Shown here: positions 26,739 through 35,700 of the stretch, piece by piece
Position numbering within the stretch: the first letter of the stretch is position 1
Layout: each line of letters starts with the position of its first letter
DNA from: Mucilaginibacter paludis DSM 18603
Lineage (GTDB): Bacteria; Bacteroidota; Bacteroidia; Sphingobacteriales; Sphingobacteriaceae
Reading direction: 5' to 3'
Length of the DNA: 64,000 nucleotides
Assembly (NCBI RefSeq): GCF_000166195.2
Contig: NZ_CM001403.1
Coordinates: forward strand, 2,498,432 to 2,562,431
Made by a program: the position numbers and the translations under genes
Notes under the pieces: generated by a model
The model's database searches: none
Told to the model about the DNA's origin: nothing
The model's input: the letters and a program-made list of their open reading frames with translations, nothing else

Positions 26739-26807
26739 CACACCAAAACAAACCGAAGCCCTGTCTAAACCGCGTAGCGCTCATGCACACCAAAACAAAC
26801 CAAAGCC
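26739..26807 (+). repeat. 22-bp direct repeat pair
   Basis: A 22-nt word beginning CACACCAAAACAAACC occurs at 26739-26760 and 26786-26807 with one mismatch. It lies in the gene-free stretch between the gene ending at 26675 and the insertion sequence. It may be a remnant of a larger repeat family. Confidence 0.75.
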
Positions 26808-26848
26808 TACAAAATCTCTGCGCTTTATACTCGCTCGCATAGAACACG

Positions 26849-26864
26849 CCCCTCTCGAGAGGGG
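26849..26864. repeat. 16-bp perfect palindrome, REP-like
   Basis: CCCCTCTCGAGAGGGG is a perfect palindrome. The target site of the nearby insertion sequence, when reconstructed, reads CCCCTCTTGAGAGGGG, so the same repeat occurs twice within about 75 nt of original sequence. Repeats of this type are familiar in Sphingobacteriaceae intergenic regions. Confidence 0.75.
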
Positions 26865-26927
26865 AATCGCGCGGGCTGCCGCTTTTTTTATATTGTATTG
26901 ATAATGAGTACTTTTATTTAGATCCCC

Positions 26928-26936
26928 TCTTGAGAG
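26928..26936 (+). repeat. Left copy of the 9-bp target site duplication
   Basis: TCTTGAGAG lies directly outside the left end of the insertion sequence and is identical to 28466-28474 outside the right end. Nine bases fits the 9-12 bp duplication known for the IS4 family. Confidence 0.93.
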
Positions 26937-28465
26937 GCATAGCCGTCAATTTAAGTAGCTGTACTCATATATTGTTGATTTTCAGTTATTTAATTTTTAG
27001 GCGCGGTTTGCCCGCATGGGCAAACCTATGTATTTTTACTCTCATATTTTTCGTTTTTTAAGGCGGGGAGGTTTAGATGACCCCGCCTTTCTTATTTTTG
27101 TTTAACTATCTAAATATAGTATTTAAATATCTAATAATCAAATACTTATTACAATTTCTTCTATTTTTAACCTATGTTTTCTGTGCTCTTTTGAAAGGTG
27201 CTTTAAGTTTAATTTCTCCAACAGAGCTAACCACTTTGAGCATATCCCTAAAAGCTGCGCTCGCAATTCTTCTTTCGTAGAAGCGATTAGTCGATGCACC
27301 TTTAAAACACTAATTTGACCTATCTTACCGATAGCCATGCATATTTTCCAACTCAAAACTGCCCAGATCAACTTACTGTATAATATACTGGTTATACGAT
27401 CCGAACTTCCTTTGGGGAACGTGTGTATCTTTAAAAACGACTTCCATGCTTTAAAAACCAATTCTATCTGCCATCGCAGGTGATATAACTTTTGGATCAA
27501 TTCAGCGCTATATTTTTCGCTCACCAGGTTGGTAACAATAAAGTTAAACCCTGCCCGCTCTTTGAATCCCTTACTGGTGGTACTGCCTTTCTTTTTATTG
27601 TACTTTTCAGTATTGGCTATCCGCCTTGCCTTGAGCTCTTCACTTACCGGTTCTATTATTATCCTTACCGGCATCTTATCAGCTCCGATATATACCTGTT
27701 GATCAAATACGCCGGTTATGCCTTGTAGTTTCGACAACTCTAACTTTTGGTATTGGTCGTCCTTTAATAGATAAATCGTTGTTTTCGGACATAATTTATT
27801 AATAAAGAAAGCTTTGACTTTGTTAATATTGTTCATATAACTCAAGTGAGTGTAACCCAGATCTCTCATATATAATACCCCCGGCTGAATTGATGCCTTG
27901 TCCAGATGACTCTCACCCTGGTCATTTGCGTTGGCCGGAGTTACTTTGATATCGCTTTTACCACTTTTGATTTCAAATTCAAATTGTACAGATGCTCCCG
28001 CTTTCATCCCACTTCCTTTTGTTCCGGGGAATGTCTCTGCAATAACTTCCGGCAACGCGAAACGGGTAGAATCTTTGATACGGATCTCCAAGCCCTGTGT
28101 TTGCTCTTGCGGTAACTCAACTGCTATTAATTGCTCAAAAACGGCTTGTACAAACTTTGTCATATTGCTGTGATGTCTTTGATGCAATGCCTGCTTCGAA
28201 ATATCAAGCCCATCCCTCCGCATTAACTGCATACTCATGCCGTTAAACGATTGATCTCCATCAAATAACGCCATATCCAATAGTTCCTTGCCTCCCACTT
28301 TTCGTTTGCGTTGTATAGCCTCTGTTTTACGGGCCAGGCCATCTAACACCGTTGGTTCAAATAGTTCCGAACTCATTCGCTCGAATAATGACTGCAATTT
28401 TGCAGTTCCGATTCTTGCTCTAAAAAAATTTTATCCCTTTTTTTTCTAAAGTTGACGGCTATGCT
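26937..28465 (-). mobile_element. Complete IS4-family insertion sequence (1529 bp)
   Basis: Ends carry inverted repeats beginning GCATAGCCGTCAA (13 bp perfect, then diverging). One transposase gene fills most of the element on the minus strand. Exact 9-bp direct repeats flank it, so it is intact and its insertion is recent enough to keep the duplication. It landed in a palindromic repeat in a gene-free region, so no gene is broken. Confidence 0.94.
27138..28397 (-). CDS. IS4-family transposase
   Basis: 419 residues. The DDE catalytic core is visible: first Asp in IKDSTRFALP, second Asp in YMRDLGYTHLS, and the family signature Y-(2)-R-(3)-E-(6)-K in YHLRWQIELVFKAWK, which supplies the catalytic Glu. 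It cuts and inserts the element by binding the terminal inverted repeats. No frameshift or stop interrupts it, so the element is probably active. It occupies nearly all of the space between the inverted repeats (201 nt to the left end, 68 nt to the right end). Confidence 0.95.
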   Translation of the reverse strand: MQSLFERMSSELFEPTVLDGLARKTEAIQRKRKVGGKELLDMALFDGDQSFNGMSMQLMRRDGLDISKQALHQRHHSNMTKFVQAVFEQLIAVELPQEQTQGLEIRIKDSTRFALPEVIAETFPGTKGSGMKAGASVQFEFEIKSGKSDIKVTPANANDQGESHLDKASIQPGVLYMRDLGYTHLSYMNNINKVKAFFINKLCPKTTIYLLKDDQYQKLELSKLQGITGVFDQQVYIGADKMPVRIIIEPVSEELKARRIANTEKYNKKKGSTTSKGFKERAGFNFIVTNLVSEKYSAELIQKLYHLRWQIELVFKAWKSFLKIHTFPKGSSDRITSILYSKLIWAVLSWKICMAIGKIGQISVLKVHRLIASTKEELRAQLLGICSKWLALLEKLNLKHLSKEHRKHRLKIEEIVISI

Positions 28466-28474
28466 CTTGAGAGG
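28466..28474 (+). repeat. Right copy of the 9-bp target site duplication
   Basis: TCTTGAGAG outside the right end of the element, identical to 26928-26936. It is followed by GGGG, completing the original palindrome. Confidence 0.93.
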
Positions 28475-28888
28475 GGGCGGGTTTGGGAGTGCGGCTGCAG
28501 GGGTGTGTTCGCCGTGCGACGAACTGTGCAACCTGCGTAACTTACCTACGGCACGAAACGTTTATTATTGATCATTTCTGCCGGGCTTTTACTCCTAACG
28601 GAGTATTTTAATGGCACCAAAAAGATGTGGGTGCACGGTAGCGTACCGGGAAGGGTTGGGGTTGTGCTTCGTCACGCGGCAATTGAGCGGCAGATGCTCT
28701 AAATTAAGAATACAGATTATTAATATAAGAATACACACTGACAATCAAATACTTAATAACACATCATCATAAGCGCAACTACTTAAAGTTATGCCTAAAC
28801 CAATCAATACATCTTCCGGCAAATATTACTGCTAAACAAAAAATTAATTTATTGTTAAATTGTCATAGAATTGTTTATCTTCACAATA
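28475..28888. other. Gene-free stretch with inverted repeats
   Basis: About 410 nt without a convincing gene. It contains a 6-bp hairpin TACTCC/GGAGTA (28590-28605), a 5-bp pair GTTCG/CGAAC around 28509-28526, and the remaining half of the palindrome hit by the insertion sequence. The GC-rich first 200 nt resembles intergenic repeat families of this group. The last part is AT-rich and should carry the promoter of the DUF2147 gene (a weak TATCTTCA at 28878-28885). Confidence 0.5.
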
Positions 28889-29362
28889 ATGACAGTGAAA
28901 CCCCTAAGGTTAATTTTTAGTTTGATTACTATTTTATTGTTTGGGCTTGCTCCCATCAATATTGATGCGCAAAGTACTTCCCGCTGCGACTTGATTTGCG
29001 GCAAATGGATGTCGTCGGAGAAAAACCTGAGTGTTTTGGTATATAAAGAAGGGGAGCAGTTTAAAGCCAAAATAATATGGTTTGATGATAGCGACGACAA
29101 AAGCCGCCCGATGGAAACCAGGCAGGATACCGACAATCCAGATCCTTCACTCCGGAATCAGAAAATATTAGGATCAAGCATCTTACGAAATTTAGTATAC
29201 CAACCATCCAGTAACTCCTGGGAAAACGGCCTGATATACGATGCTAAACATGGCCGCCACTGGAATTCGGCAGCCTGTATTACTCCGCAGGGCGTGCTTA
29301 AAGTAACCGGCTACTGGCACTTTAAATTTATAGGTAAAACACTTACTTTTACCCGCGTTTAA
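28889..29362 (+). CDS. Exported DUF2147-family protein
   Basis: 157 residues from the ATG at 28889 (MTVKPLRLIFSLI); an ATG 18 nt upstream would lie over the likely -7 region. A signal peptide ends near IDAQS. The mature part has the DUF2147 pattern: GKWMSSEKNLSV, then QDTDNPDPSLRNQKILGSSI, GLIYDAKHGRHW and a closing GYWHFKFIGKTLTFTRV. The family is periplasmic, lipocalin-like, and of unknown function. It stands 48 nt upstream of an esterase gene on the same strand and may be co-transcribed. Confidence 0.88.
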   Translation: MTVKPLRLIFSLITILLFGLAPINIDAQSTSRCDLICGKWMSSEKNLSVLVYKEGEQFKAKIIWFDDSDDKSRPMETRQDTDNPDPSLRNQKILGSSILRNLVYQPSSNSWENGLIYDAKHGRHWNSAACITPQGVLKVTGYWHFKFIGKTLTFTRV

Positions 29363-29410
29363 TTTAAAACCTGAGTAACCGCTTTAACCCAAAGCGCCAC
29401 CTGCCATATA

Positions 29411-30469
29411 ATGAAAAAAATAACCCATACCGCTTTAACCCTTGTATTGTTCCCGCTGTTGCTGATCTCGGCACGACTATACAGCCAGGATGTTAAACTG
29501 AATAAAGGCACCGTACTGCATGTTAAGCTACATGGTAAAACATTAGAGGGAAACCTGGAGGGCGACTCCATCGACCGCTCTCTTGCTATTTACCTTCCGG
29601 CCAGTTATAAAATCAACCCTAAGCGCCATTACCCGGTGGTTTATTTTTTGCATGGCTTTACCGATAACGACTCCAAATGGTATGGCCTAACCAAGCATTG
29701 GATTAACCTGCCTGCTATCTTAGATACGGTATTCTCCCAGGGGGGCGCCAAAGAAATGATCTTTGTAACGCCCGATGCCGATACCCGTTATCGCGGCAGC
29801 ATGTACTCTAACTCCATTACTACCGGCAATTGGGAAGATTTTGTTGCTAAAGAGCTGGTTGCGTATATGGATACCCATTACCGTACCATAGCCAAAACCT
29901 CAAGCCGTGGCCTGGCCGGCCATTCGATGGGTGGATATGGCACCATGCGCATCGGAGAGCGGAATCCCAACGTGTTTTCGAGCATTTATTTGTTGAGCCC
30001 TGCCAGCTTAGCCCCCGTTATGGCCCCGTTAAGTACCGAACAAATGAATGCAATAGAGGCCGTGAAAACTTTTGACGATTTTAACAAAGCCGACTTTTTT
30101 ACCAAATACCTTTTTGCCTCGGCAGCAGCATGGTCTCCTAACACCAATAAGCCGCCATTCTATAGCGATTTTCCTTTTGCCGATGGGCAAATGTTACCAG
30201 CCATACAGGCCAAATGGATAGCCAACGCTCCATTAGCATCGCTGGATCAATATATTTATAATTTAAAACAACTACATGCCATTGCTTTTGATGCCGGGGA
30301 TAACGATATACCCGGTATTGCAAACAGTATCACGGTGTTAGATAGCGAACTGAACAAATATGGAATTAAACATAGTTTTGAGATTTACCCCGGCACCCAT
30401 ATCAGCCATATCGGGCAGCGTATCAGTCAAAAAGTGATCTCTTTCTTTTCGGATAATTTAGCGTTTTAA
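29411..30469 (+). CDS. Exported esterase, S-formylglutathione hydrolase/FrmB-like family
   Basis: 352 residues with a signal peptide (about 1-25, ending YSQD). Residues about 40-330 form an alpha/beta hydrolase of the esterase D type: VVYFLHGFTDND, then GLAGHSMGGYGTMR with the nucleophile Ser172. The acid is probably in DAGDNDIP and the histidine in PGTHISHIGQR. The export signal argues against formylglutathione as substrate; a periplasmic carbohydrate or feruloyl-type ester is more likely, but this is inference. The gene ends 4 nt from the convergent protease gene. Confidence 0.87.
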   Translation: MKKITHTALTLVLFPLLLISARLYSQDVKLNKGTVLHVKLHGKTLEGNLEGDSIDRSLAIYLPASYKINPKRHYPVVYFLHGFTDNDSKWYGLTKHWINLPAILDTVFSQGGAKEMIFVTPDADTRYRGSMYSNSITTGNWEDFVAKELVAYMDTHYRTIAKTSSRGLAGHSMGGYGTMRIGERNPNVFSSIYLLSPASLAPVMAPLSTEQMNAIEAVKTFDDFNKADFFTKYLFASAAAWSPNTNKPPFYSDFPFADGQMLPAIQAKWIANAPLASLDQYIYNLKQLHAIAFDAGDNDIPGIANSITVLDSELNKYGIKHSFEIYPGTHISHIGQRISQKVISFFSDNLAF

Positions 30470-30473
30470 GGCA

Positions 30474-32141
30474 CTATAATCCCTTGCCATGTAGGGCATC
30501 AGAGACGAAACGGCTTATCAGGTATGGAGGAAGCGCTATGGTTGATGTACGGCTAACCCTGGCTATGTTGATGCCGCAAAAGTTGCCGCTCTGATCAAAG
30601 ACGGGGCCTCCGCACTCTTCAGGTTTTATTGCCGTATCATGTACAAAAACTGAATCGAACCCCTCGTTCCTCAGGCTGGCGCCGCCATCAAAGGTATCGG
30701 CTATGTGTTTATTATATACTTTGGGCATCTTTTGAACTAAAGCATCAATATTCAATCGTTCATTCTTCCGTAACAGACTATATGCAATCCTGTCACCCGG
30801 CTTCATCACAGCTCCAATTAAAGTTGCCTTAGTTGCCGACTTTACATGTGTATGATTTAAAGAATCTACCAAGTCTCCAACCTGCAGCCCAAATTGTTGA
30901 TTAACATCCATAGTAAAACCTTCTATTTTAACTGATTGCCCAACAGTTGTAAATAATACGCCGAGTGCAGGCCGTGTTTGCACCTCCACCTTGATCAGGT
31001 TACTCCCTAAAACTCCCAACTTAGTGCTATCCATAAATGAGGGCGAAAATAAAAAGGCACCCTCTTTGATACTTAATGTATGAGCCAGCGCTGTTTTTAA
31101 TTTAATTCCCGATGCTAAACCTTCGGCTTTCAACAATATCAGGTCGTTTACAGAGTCGCGTTTTACGATGACAGCCTTTACTGTTTTCAGATCGTCAGTT
31201 GTTAAAACCGGGCTATCGCCAACAATGGAACTTTTGCTGACTACGTAATTGCCCCGGCCATCATTTAAGGAAACTATGCTACCCCAGGCCTGCATAACCA
31301 CCGAACCGAGCGCGCTTTCTATCCCGACAGTTGCCTTGTGATTAAGTTTTGATGAGTTCAGCAATTGAGCAAACGGGATCTCCTGTACTATAGCAGCAGG
31401 TTCATCAGTTGTTTTTTCAGTTTGTTCTGCATCGGGGTAAACATCCACCGGATAATCTTTGGGAATAGTTAACGCCTTCCAATATTTCCGGTAATTATCA
31501 ACAGGATTTTCAAGGTTCACCGTTAACGAGTTTTCAATCTTGCTGTGCAGCCCGATGACCTGACCAGAAAGATCAAATACAGGGCCGCCGGAATCTCCTG
31601 GTTCCATCAGGCATGTGGTTTGCAACTTACCTTCGGGCGTTAATGTGCGGTCAACATATCCGAGCCGAACCACAGGCTTTTCAAGGTCGGCGATAGAGGC
31701 CGGATAAGCTATGCTCAGGCAGGCTTGTTTTACTTTTAAATTTTGCGACCAGCCCATCTCGCAATATGGCAGAATAACCGGGCCAGCCTCTATCTTGATT
31801 AAAGCCGCATCAACTACCGGGATACGGCCTAAGGCAACTCCTAAATACGTGCGTCCATCCGGAAGGAAAACCTGGTAGATTTCGTTTGCTACCGTGGCAT
31901 GTGCGGCCGTGAGAATAAAGCCATCAGCGGTGACTATTACACCGCTGAAAGCTCCAAACCTATTTTTTCCAGACTGATCATAAGGAGATATTTTAACGCA
32001 AGCCGGGCTAACTTTGGCAATCACTTTTTGTACTTTTTGCTCAAAAGCTAACGGACTTAAAGTTTGCCCAAATGCAGCACTATGGGTGCAAAAAAATAAA
32101 AATAATGATACAGCCCTTAAAACCAATTTGCCAATTCTCAT
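30474..32141 (-). CDS. Double trypsin-like serine protease with embedded PDZ-like region
   Basis: 555 residues with a signal peptide (about 1-26). The first domain is an intact HtrA/trypsin-like protease: His81 in LTAAH, Asp111 in VVDAALI, Ser184 in PGDSGGP. After a Glu/Thr-rich linker, a second similar domain follows (about 265-550). There the histidine position is Ser (YVVSKSS), the aspartate is kept (VNDLILLK), and the GDSGGP box reads EECGGP, with Cys in place of Ser. A PDZ-like segment (about 410-480, FGLQVGDLVDSLN) is inserted before that box. It is the last gene of the minus-strand run from the SusCD locus, 5 nt after the TlpA-like gene, so it probably acts in the periplasm with those products. 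Proteolysis by domain 1 is likely; domain 2 is probably regulatory or binding. Confidence 0.85.
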   Translation of the reverse strand: MRIGKLVLRAVSLFLFFCTHSAAFGQTLSPLAFEQKVQKVIAKVSPACVKISPYDQSGKNRFGAFSGVIVTADGFILTAAHATVANEIYQVFLPDGRTYLGVALGRIPVVDAALIKIEAGPVILPYCEMGWSQNLKVKQACLSIAYPASIADLEKPVVRLGYVDRTLTPEGKLQTTCLMEPGDSGGPVFDLSGQVIGLHSKIENSLTVNLENPVDNYRKYWKALTIPKDYPVDVYPDAEQTEKTTDEPAAIVQEIPFAQLLNSSKLNHKATVGIESALGSVVMQAWGSIVSLNDGRGNYVVSKSSIVGDSPVLTTDDLKTVKAVIVKRDSVNDLILLKAEGLASGIKLKTALAHTLSIKEGAFLFSPSFMDSTKLGVLGSNLIKVEVQTRPALGVLFTTVGQSVKIEGFTMDVNQQFGLQVGDLVDSLNHTHVKSATKATLIGAVMKPGDRIAYSLLRKNERLNIDALVQKMPKVYNKHIADTFDGGASLRNEGFDSVFVHDTAIKPEECGGPVFDQSGNFCGINIARVSRTSTIALPPYLISRFVSDALHGKGL

Positions 32142-32146
32142 TTCAA

Positions 32147-33271
32147 TTATTTTTTATCGAAAATTTCCGCAAGTTTTGCATCTAATTTGGTTGGATCTAC
32201 CGGGCCCGCGTTGTTGCCTTGAGGATCAATCAGAATCATAGAAGGCATTTGTTGTACCCCGTAAAATTTCGCGATAGGATCATGAGCGCCTTTCAACGAT
32301 GACACCTGCACGCCACTAATATCATGTTTTTGCATGGCAGCAATCCAATCATTACGCTTGGTGTCCAATGATACTGCAATTATTTCAAATCCTTTTTGCT
32401 TATAAGTATCATACAGCTGCTTTACATACGGAGCCATTCGCAGGCAAGGGGCACAGGTAGATGACCAAAAATCAAGCAAAACATATTTGCCTTTGTAATC
32501 GCTTAACTTAACCGGGTGATTATTTTGATCCGAAGCGGTGAACTGGAATGCAGGTTTACCCAATTTCCTGTTGGTGACATTATCGATTATACTGCGGATC
32601 TCCAATCCATAAGGCCCCCCTTTTAGGCGTTTAGACAGTGCGTTATACTGTTTCTCCTGTTCTTCGGGTGTTAAAAAAGCTACCCGTTTTATCATAATAT
32701 AACCTGCTATATCCTGATCGGCATATTTGGTGGTTACATAGTCTTGCGCATGCAGCAAACTATCAAAAATGGGTTTATAAGAGGCGATGATCGAATCTTT
32801 TTGCGCCTGTGTTTTACCAACCGATTTTTTCAAGGCTTGTGTACGGGCAAGGTTGGTTCTGAGCCCCTTCATAAAAACGTTATTATACTCCTCAAGAAGA
32901 TCCTGCTCAAGCCCTCCGTTAACCTGCGTAGTAGCCTGCAACTGAGGGTCGGCAGCGTTGGTTATCATCACATCAGTTTTACCGGCATGCACCAGCAATT
33001 CTTTCATATACGCCCGGTTGATACTTAAATATACTGAACTGTAGATTTCGGGAGCAGGCATGGTTAAAACTGCCGCGCCATTTTTTACTATCGCAGAATC
33101 AAGCCTCACTACGGCGCCGTCCCTGTTAGTTGTCAACTCCAGATACCGGCCATCGCCACCCGGCCATTTTACATTTACGTTAAAGCTTTTAGTTTGTGCC
33201 TGGCTAATGGCCGGAAGAATTAATCCCAGCATCATCAATAGCCCGGGTATGGCTTTTTTTAAAATTCTCAT
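32147..33271 (-). CDS. TlpA-like thiol-disulfide oxidoreductase
   Basis: 374 residues with a signal peptide (about 1-25). The N-terminal part (about 28-235) is a beta-rich then helical extension similar to the DUF4369-type domain found before thioredoxin folds in Bacteroidota. The thioredoxin domain (about 240-374) has the active site CAPC in FWSSTCAPCLRMAP, and the cis-proline in VQQMPSMILID. It probably reduces or isomerises disulfides in the periplasm. It lies 5 nt upstream of the protease gene and 97 nt downstream of another thioredoxin gene. Confidence 0.9.
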   Translation of the reverse strand: MRILKKAIPGLLMMLGLILPAISQAQTKSFNVNVKWPGGDGRYLELTTNRDGAVVRLDSAIVKNGAAVLTMPAPEIYSSVYLSINRAYMKELLVHAGKTDVMITNAADPQLQATTQVNGGLEQDLLEEYNNVFMKGLRTNLARTQALKKSVGKTQAQKDSIIASYKPIFDSLLHAQDYVTTKYADQDIAGYIMIKRVAFLTPEEQEKQYNALSKRLKGGPYGLEIRSIIDNVTNRKLGKPAFQFTASDQNNHPVKLSDYKGKYVLLDFWSSTCAPCLRMAPYVKQLYDTYKQKGFEIIAVSLDTKRNDWIAAMQKHDISGVQVSSLKGAHDPIAKFYGVQQMPSMILIDPQGNNAGPVDPTKLDAKLAEIFDKK

Positions 33272-33368
33272 TCTTTTTATATTAAATTGTTAGATGTTAC
33301 ACTTTATTAAATTGTTGCCTTTTAACGCTGATTAGTGAATCAGAGCTTTATAACTTAAAGCCTGTATA

Positions 33369-34556
33369 TTACCTATTACTTTTGCTAAGAGCAGCATACC
33401 TATCTGCTTCCTTTTTTTTGCCGGCCAGCACGCAGAGCTTGATAATGGTGTTGTAATTATCGTCATGATCCATGATGTCCATTTTTTCTTTAGGCATAGC
33501 CGATAGTAAAGTTGCCGCGGCCGTTAATACCGCTTTGTCTTTACAGTATTGCATCATGTACCTGATATAGGGATAAGTAATTTTCGATGGGCTGCCGAGT
33601 GCGTGTATTTGATTATAATATTTAAGCGCCGATGTCAGTTCAGCCCACCTGTTATTTAAAGCCAGGCGATGTACATTAAAAAGCGCCCTAATGGCTTCAG
33701 TATGCTTAAAGCGGTCATCATCATTCAAATAGCTTGATAAGATAGCCTCTTTCGCAGGATCCTGTTTCAATATCAGCTTACCATCTTTTTCCTGGGGCTT
33801 TACCATCTCATCTGCCGCATTCTGAATGGCGGTACGCAACTGAAATTCCAGCATGCCCAGATCGGTAACCCTTTTCATGCGGAAGCCCCAGTAATTTTTA
33901 ACCACGCGGCCAAATACCGGCGAATAAGGGTCGGAAACGGAACGGCCTACAAGGCTCCACATTTTAGGATCGAGCATTTCCTCGTCAGTTATCCGGTCCA
34001 AAATCTCCCGGTCTACCTTTTCCGATTCCTCACGAAGAAAGCCGTCTTCAATACTCTGTTTATAAGTCTGCACAAAAGCCAATGATTTTTCGCCCGCCCG
34101 TAAACGTGCTCTCATAGCACTCAGGCTGTTGCCATTGAGGGCAGCCTGCATTTTAGCAATCAGTGAGTCGGCCGGATGAAAGCCACCCATTTTATGGATC
34201 ATTTTACCATCCTGATCCAACAGGATAAGCGACGGGTAACCGGTTATTACATCTTTATACTGAGCCCGCAGCTTTTTACCTTCCGGCTGGTCCAGATCAT
34301 ATTTTACGTTAATAAAGTTGCTGTTAAAGTAATCGCCTACCTTTTGTAAAGGAAAAACTTCCTGATCAAGTTGCTTGCAGGGCGCACAGGTTTGGGTATA
34401 TCCATCTATAAAAATGATCTTATTTTGCTGACGCGCCATATCCAGGATCTTTTCGAGCGGCTCGTCATGTAAAAACCGGATTCCCTGCGCAATGGTATTT
34501 CCTGCAAAAAGCAATAAAATACCGCAGTAGACCAGATGTAACAATTGCTTTTTCAT
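33369..34556 (-). CDS. Exported thioredoxin-family protein
   Basis: 395 residues with a signal peptide (about 1-23). The thioredoxin fold is N-terminal (about 25-140) with active site CAPC in YTQTCAPCKQLDQE and cis-proline in ITGYPSLILLD. The C-terminal 250 residues are helical and not recognised; similar proteins are common beside SusCD genes. The start overlaps the stop of the short gene at 34553-34792 by 4 nt (ATGA), showing translational coupling. Confidence 0.88.
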   Translation of the reverse strand: MKKQLLHLVYCGILLLFAGNTIAQGIRFLHDEPLEKILDMARQQNKIIFIDGYTQTCAPCKQLDQEVFPLQKVGDYFNSNFINVKYDLDQPEGKKLRAQYKDVITGYPSLILLDQDGKMIHKMGGFHPADSLIAKMQAALNGNSLSAMRARLRAGEKSLAFVQTYKQSIEDGFLREESEKVDREILDRITDEEMLDPKMWSLVGRSVSDPYSPVFGRVVKNYWGFRMKRVTDLGMLEFQLRTAIQNAADEMVKPQEKDGKLILKQDPAKEAILSSYLNDDDRFKHTEAIRALFNVHRLALNNRWAELTSALKYYNQIHALGSPSKITYPYIRYMMQYCKDKAVLTAAATLLSAMPKEKMDIMDHDDNYNTIIKLCVLAGKKKEADRYAALSKSNR

Positions 34557-34792
34557 AGATTGCTTATTTTAACAATTGAAGCCAGCTTTTCCTGCAGTTT
34601 TTCGCCGCGAAGATTTTTGGCAATGATCTTCCCATCAGGCCCCACTAAAAAGCTTCGCGGAATTGGGCTTACATCGTTCAAGGCAGCAGACAGTTCAACG
34701 CCTCTTTGCAGATCAGGCACCTGCTTATAGACTTTTGGGACATAGGCCATGCAGGTCAGCAACAATGTCGCTTTTAAAAATTGCTTTATCAT
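34553..34792 (-). pseudogene. Truncated TlpA-like gene: signal peptide joined to a thioredoxin C-terminus
   Basis: 79 residues. The first 17 look like a signal sequence (MIKQFLKATLLLTCMAY). The remainder (VYKQVPDLQRGVELSAAL...SPIPRSFLVGPDGKIIAKNLRGEKL) matches the last third of TlpA-like proteins, including the cis-proline loop, while the CxxC half is missing. An internal deletion of an ancestral gene is the simplest explanation. The frame is still open and ATGA-coupled to the next thioredoxin gene, so it may be retained for coupling. No thiol activity is expected. Confidence 0.75.
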
Positions 34793-34802
34793 GGTGTGTT
34801 TG

Positions 34803-35681
34803 TTATTGCGGAAACGTAAATCCTAACGAGAGCAGGGCTTGTTTTAAAAGTGCATATTTCGACATCACCAAAGGATAACTACCGTATTTAGCAGAAAAAT
34901 CGCTTGCTGATAAAACCAGCATTACATTTAGGTAACTGGTTAAATCCGTAGCCTGAGAAGGTGTAGGATAATATACGGCAGGCGTAATGCCGTTAGGAGC
35001 AATAAAGCCATAACCCTCTTCGGCCTGGTAATTAAGATAGCCGTTAACGTTTGTGCCGTAAACGTATTTATTATAAAACGAAGCGCTAACGGCATAAAAA
35101 TTAGAAAGCATACCTGTTTGTGAAGCTAAACTCGCCGTTAAAATCGACTTAAAGATATCGCGCTTGTAGGTTTTAACCGAATCCGGAATCATATTCTTAA
35201 TCAGGCCGATCTTTCCGATCACCACCGTATTCAGGCCGAGATAGGTTGTTAGCAAAACCTTCGTTCTGATATTTGGATATGAAATTGTGTAAGTAAAGAC
35301 CGAGTCGACCATAAAAATGGAATAGGGTTTTAATTTAGGCCCCAATGCAGGTATGATCTGATCGCGAATGAGTGCAACCGCATTAATCCTATCTGAGGTA
35401 TTCTTCGACAGCCTATAAGTAATTGATGAATCAATACTGGTTAAGTGATAACCAACATTGAGCTTAACAAGCGGGCTTTTTGTTAGTGTATCGGTATATA
35501 ACAATGGGATGCCGGTTGAAGTATAAACCTTAAATATCTGATTGTCGAGCACGCTGGAGGCATTGTCATATCGGGCAAACGGATCTGGCGTATAAGGATC
35601 TACCACCAAGGAGTCGTTTTTTTTACATGAAAACAAAGTAACCGTAACGCAAAGCAGAAAAAGACTGATATGATTTTTCAT
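34803..35681 (-). CDS. SusCD-associated lipoprotein, unknown function
   Basis: 292 residues with a lipoprotein signal (FSCKK, Cys at about 19). The protein is soluble and probably lies on the cell surface or periplasmic side with SusD. Its position after SusC/SusD and the segment LDNQIFKVYTSTGIPLLYTD recall the zinc-metallohydrolase lipoproteins found beside SusCD pairs, but no HExxH motif is visible, so enzymatic activity of that kind is not supported. It may be a substrate-binding derivative. Located 19 nt after susD. Confidence 0.75.
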   Translation of the reverse strand: MKNHISLFLLCVTVTLFSCKKNDSLVVDPYTPDPFARYDNASSVLDNQIFKVYTSTGIPLLYTDTLTKSPLVKLNVGYHLTSIDSSITYRLSKNTSDRINAVALIRDQIIPALGPKLKPYSIFMVDSVFTYTISYPNIRTKVLLTTYLGLNTVVIGKIGLIKNMIPDSVKTYKRDIFKSILTASLASQTGMLSNFYAVSASFYNKYVYGTNVNGYLNYQAEEGYGFIAPNGITPAVYYPTPSQATDLTSYLNVMLVLSASDFSAKYGSYPLVMSKYALLKQALLSLGFTFPQ

Positions 35682-35700
35682 TTGATCTGTTTTTTAATAA

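Noticed and set aside
26849..26864. Reading the CCCCTCTCGAGAGGGG palindrome as a terminator
   Set aside because: It lies 174 nt after the nearest stop, lacks a U-tract, and recurs at the IS target site, so an intergenic repeat is a better explanation.
27077..27280. 67-codon plus-strand frame over the IS left end
   Set aside because: It is antisense to the transposase 3' end and has no independent support.
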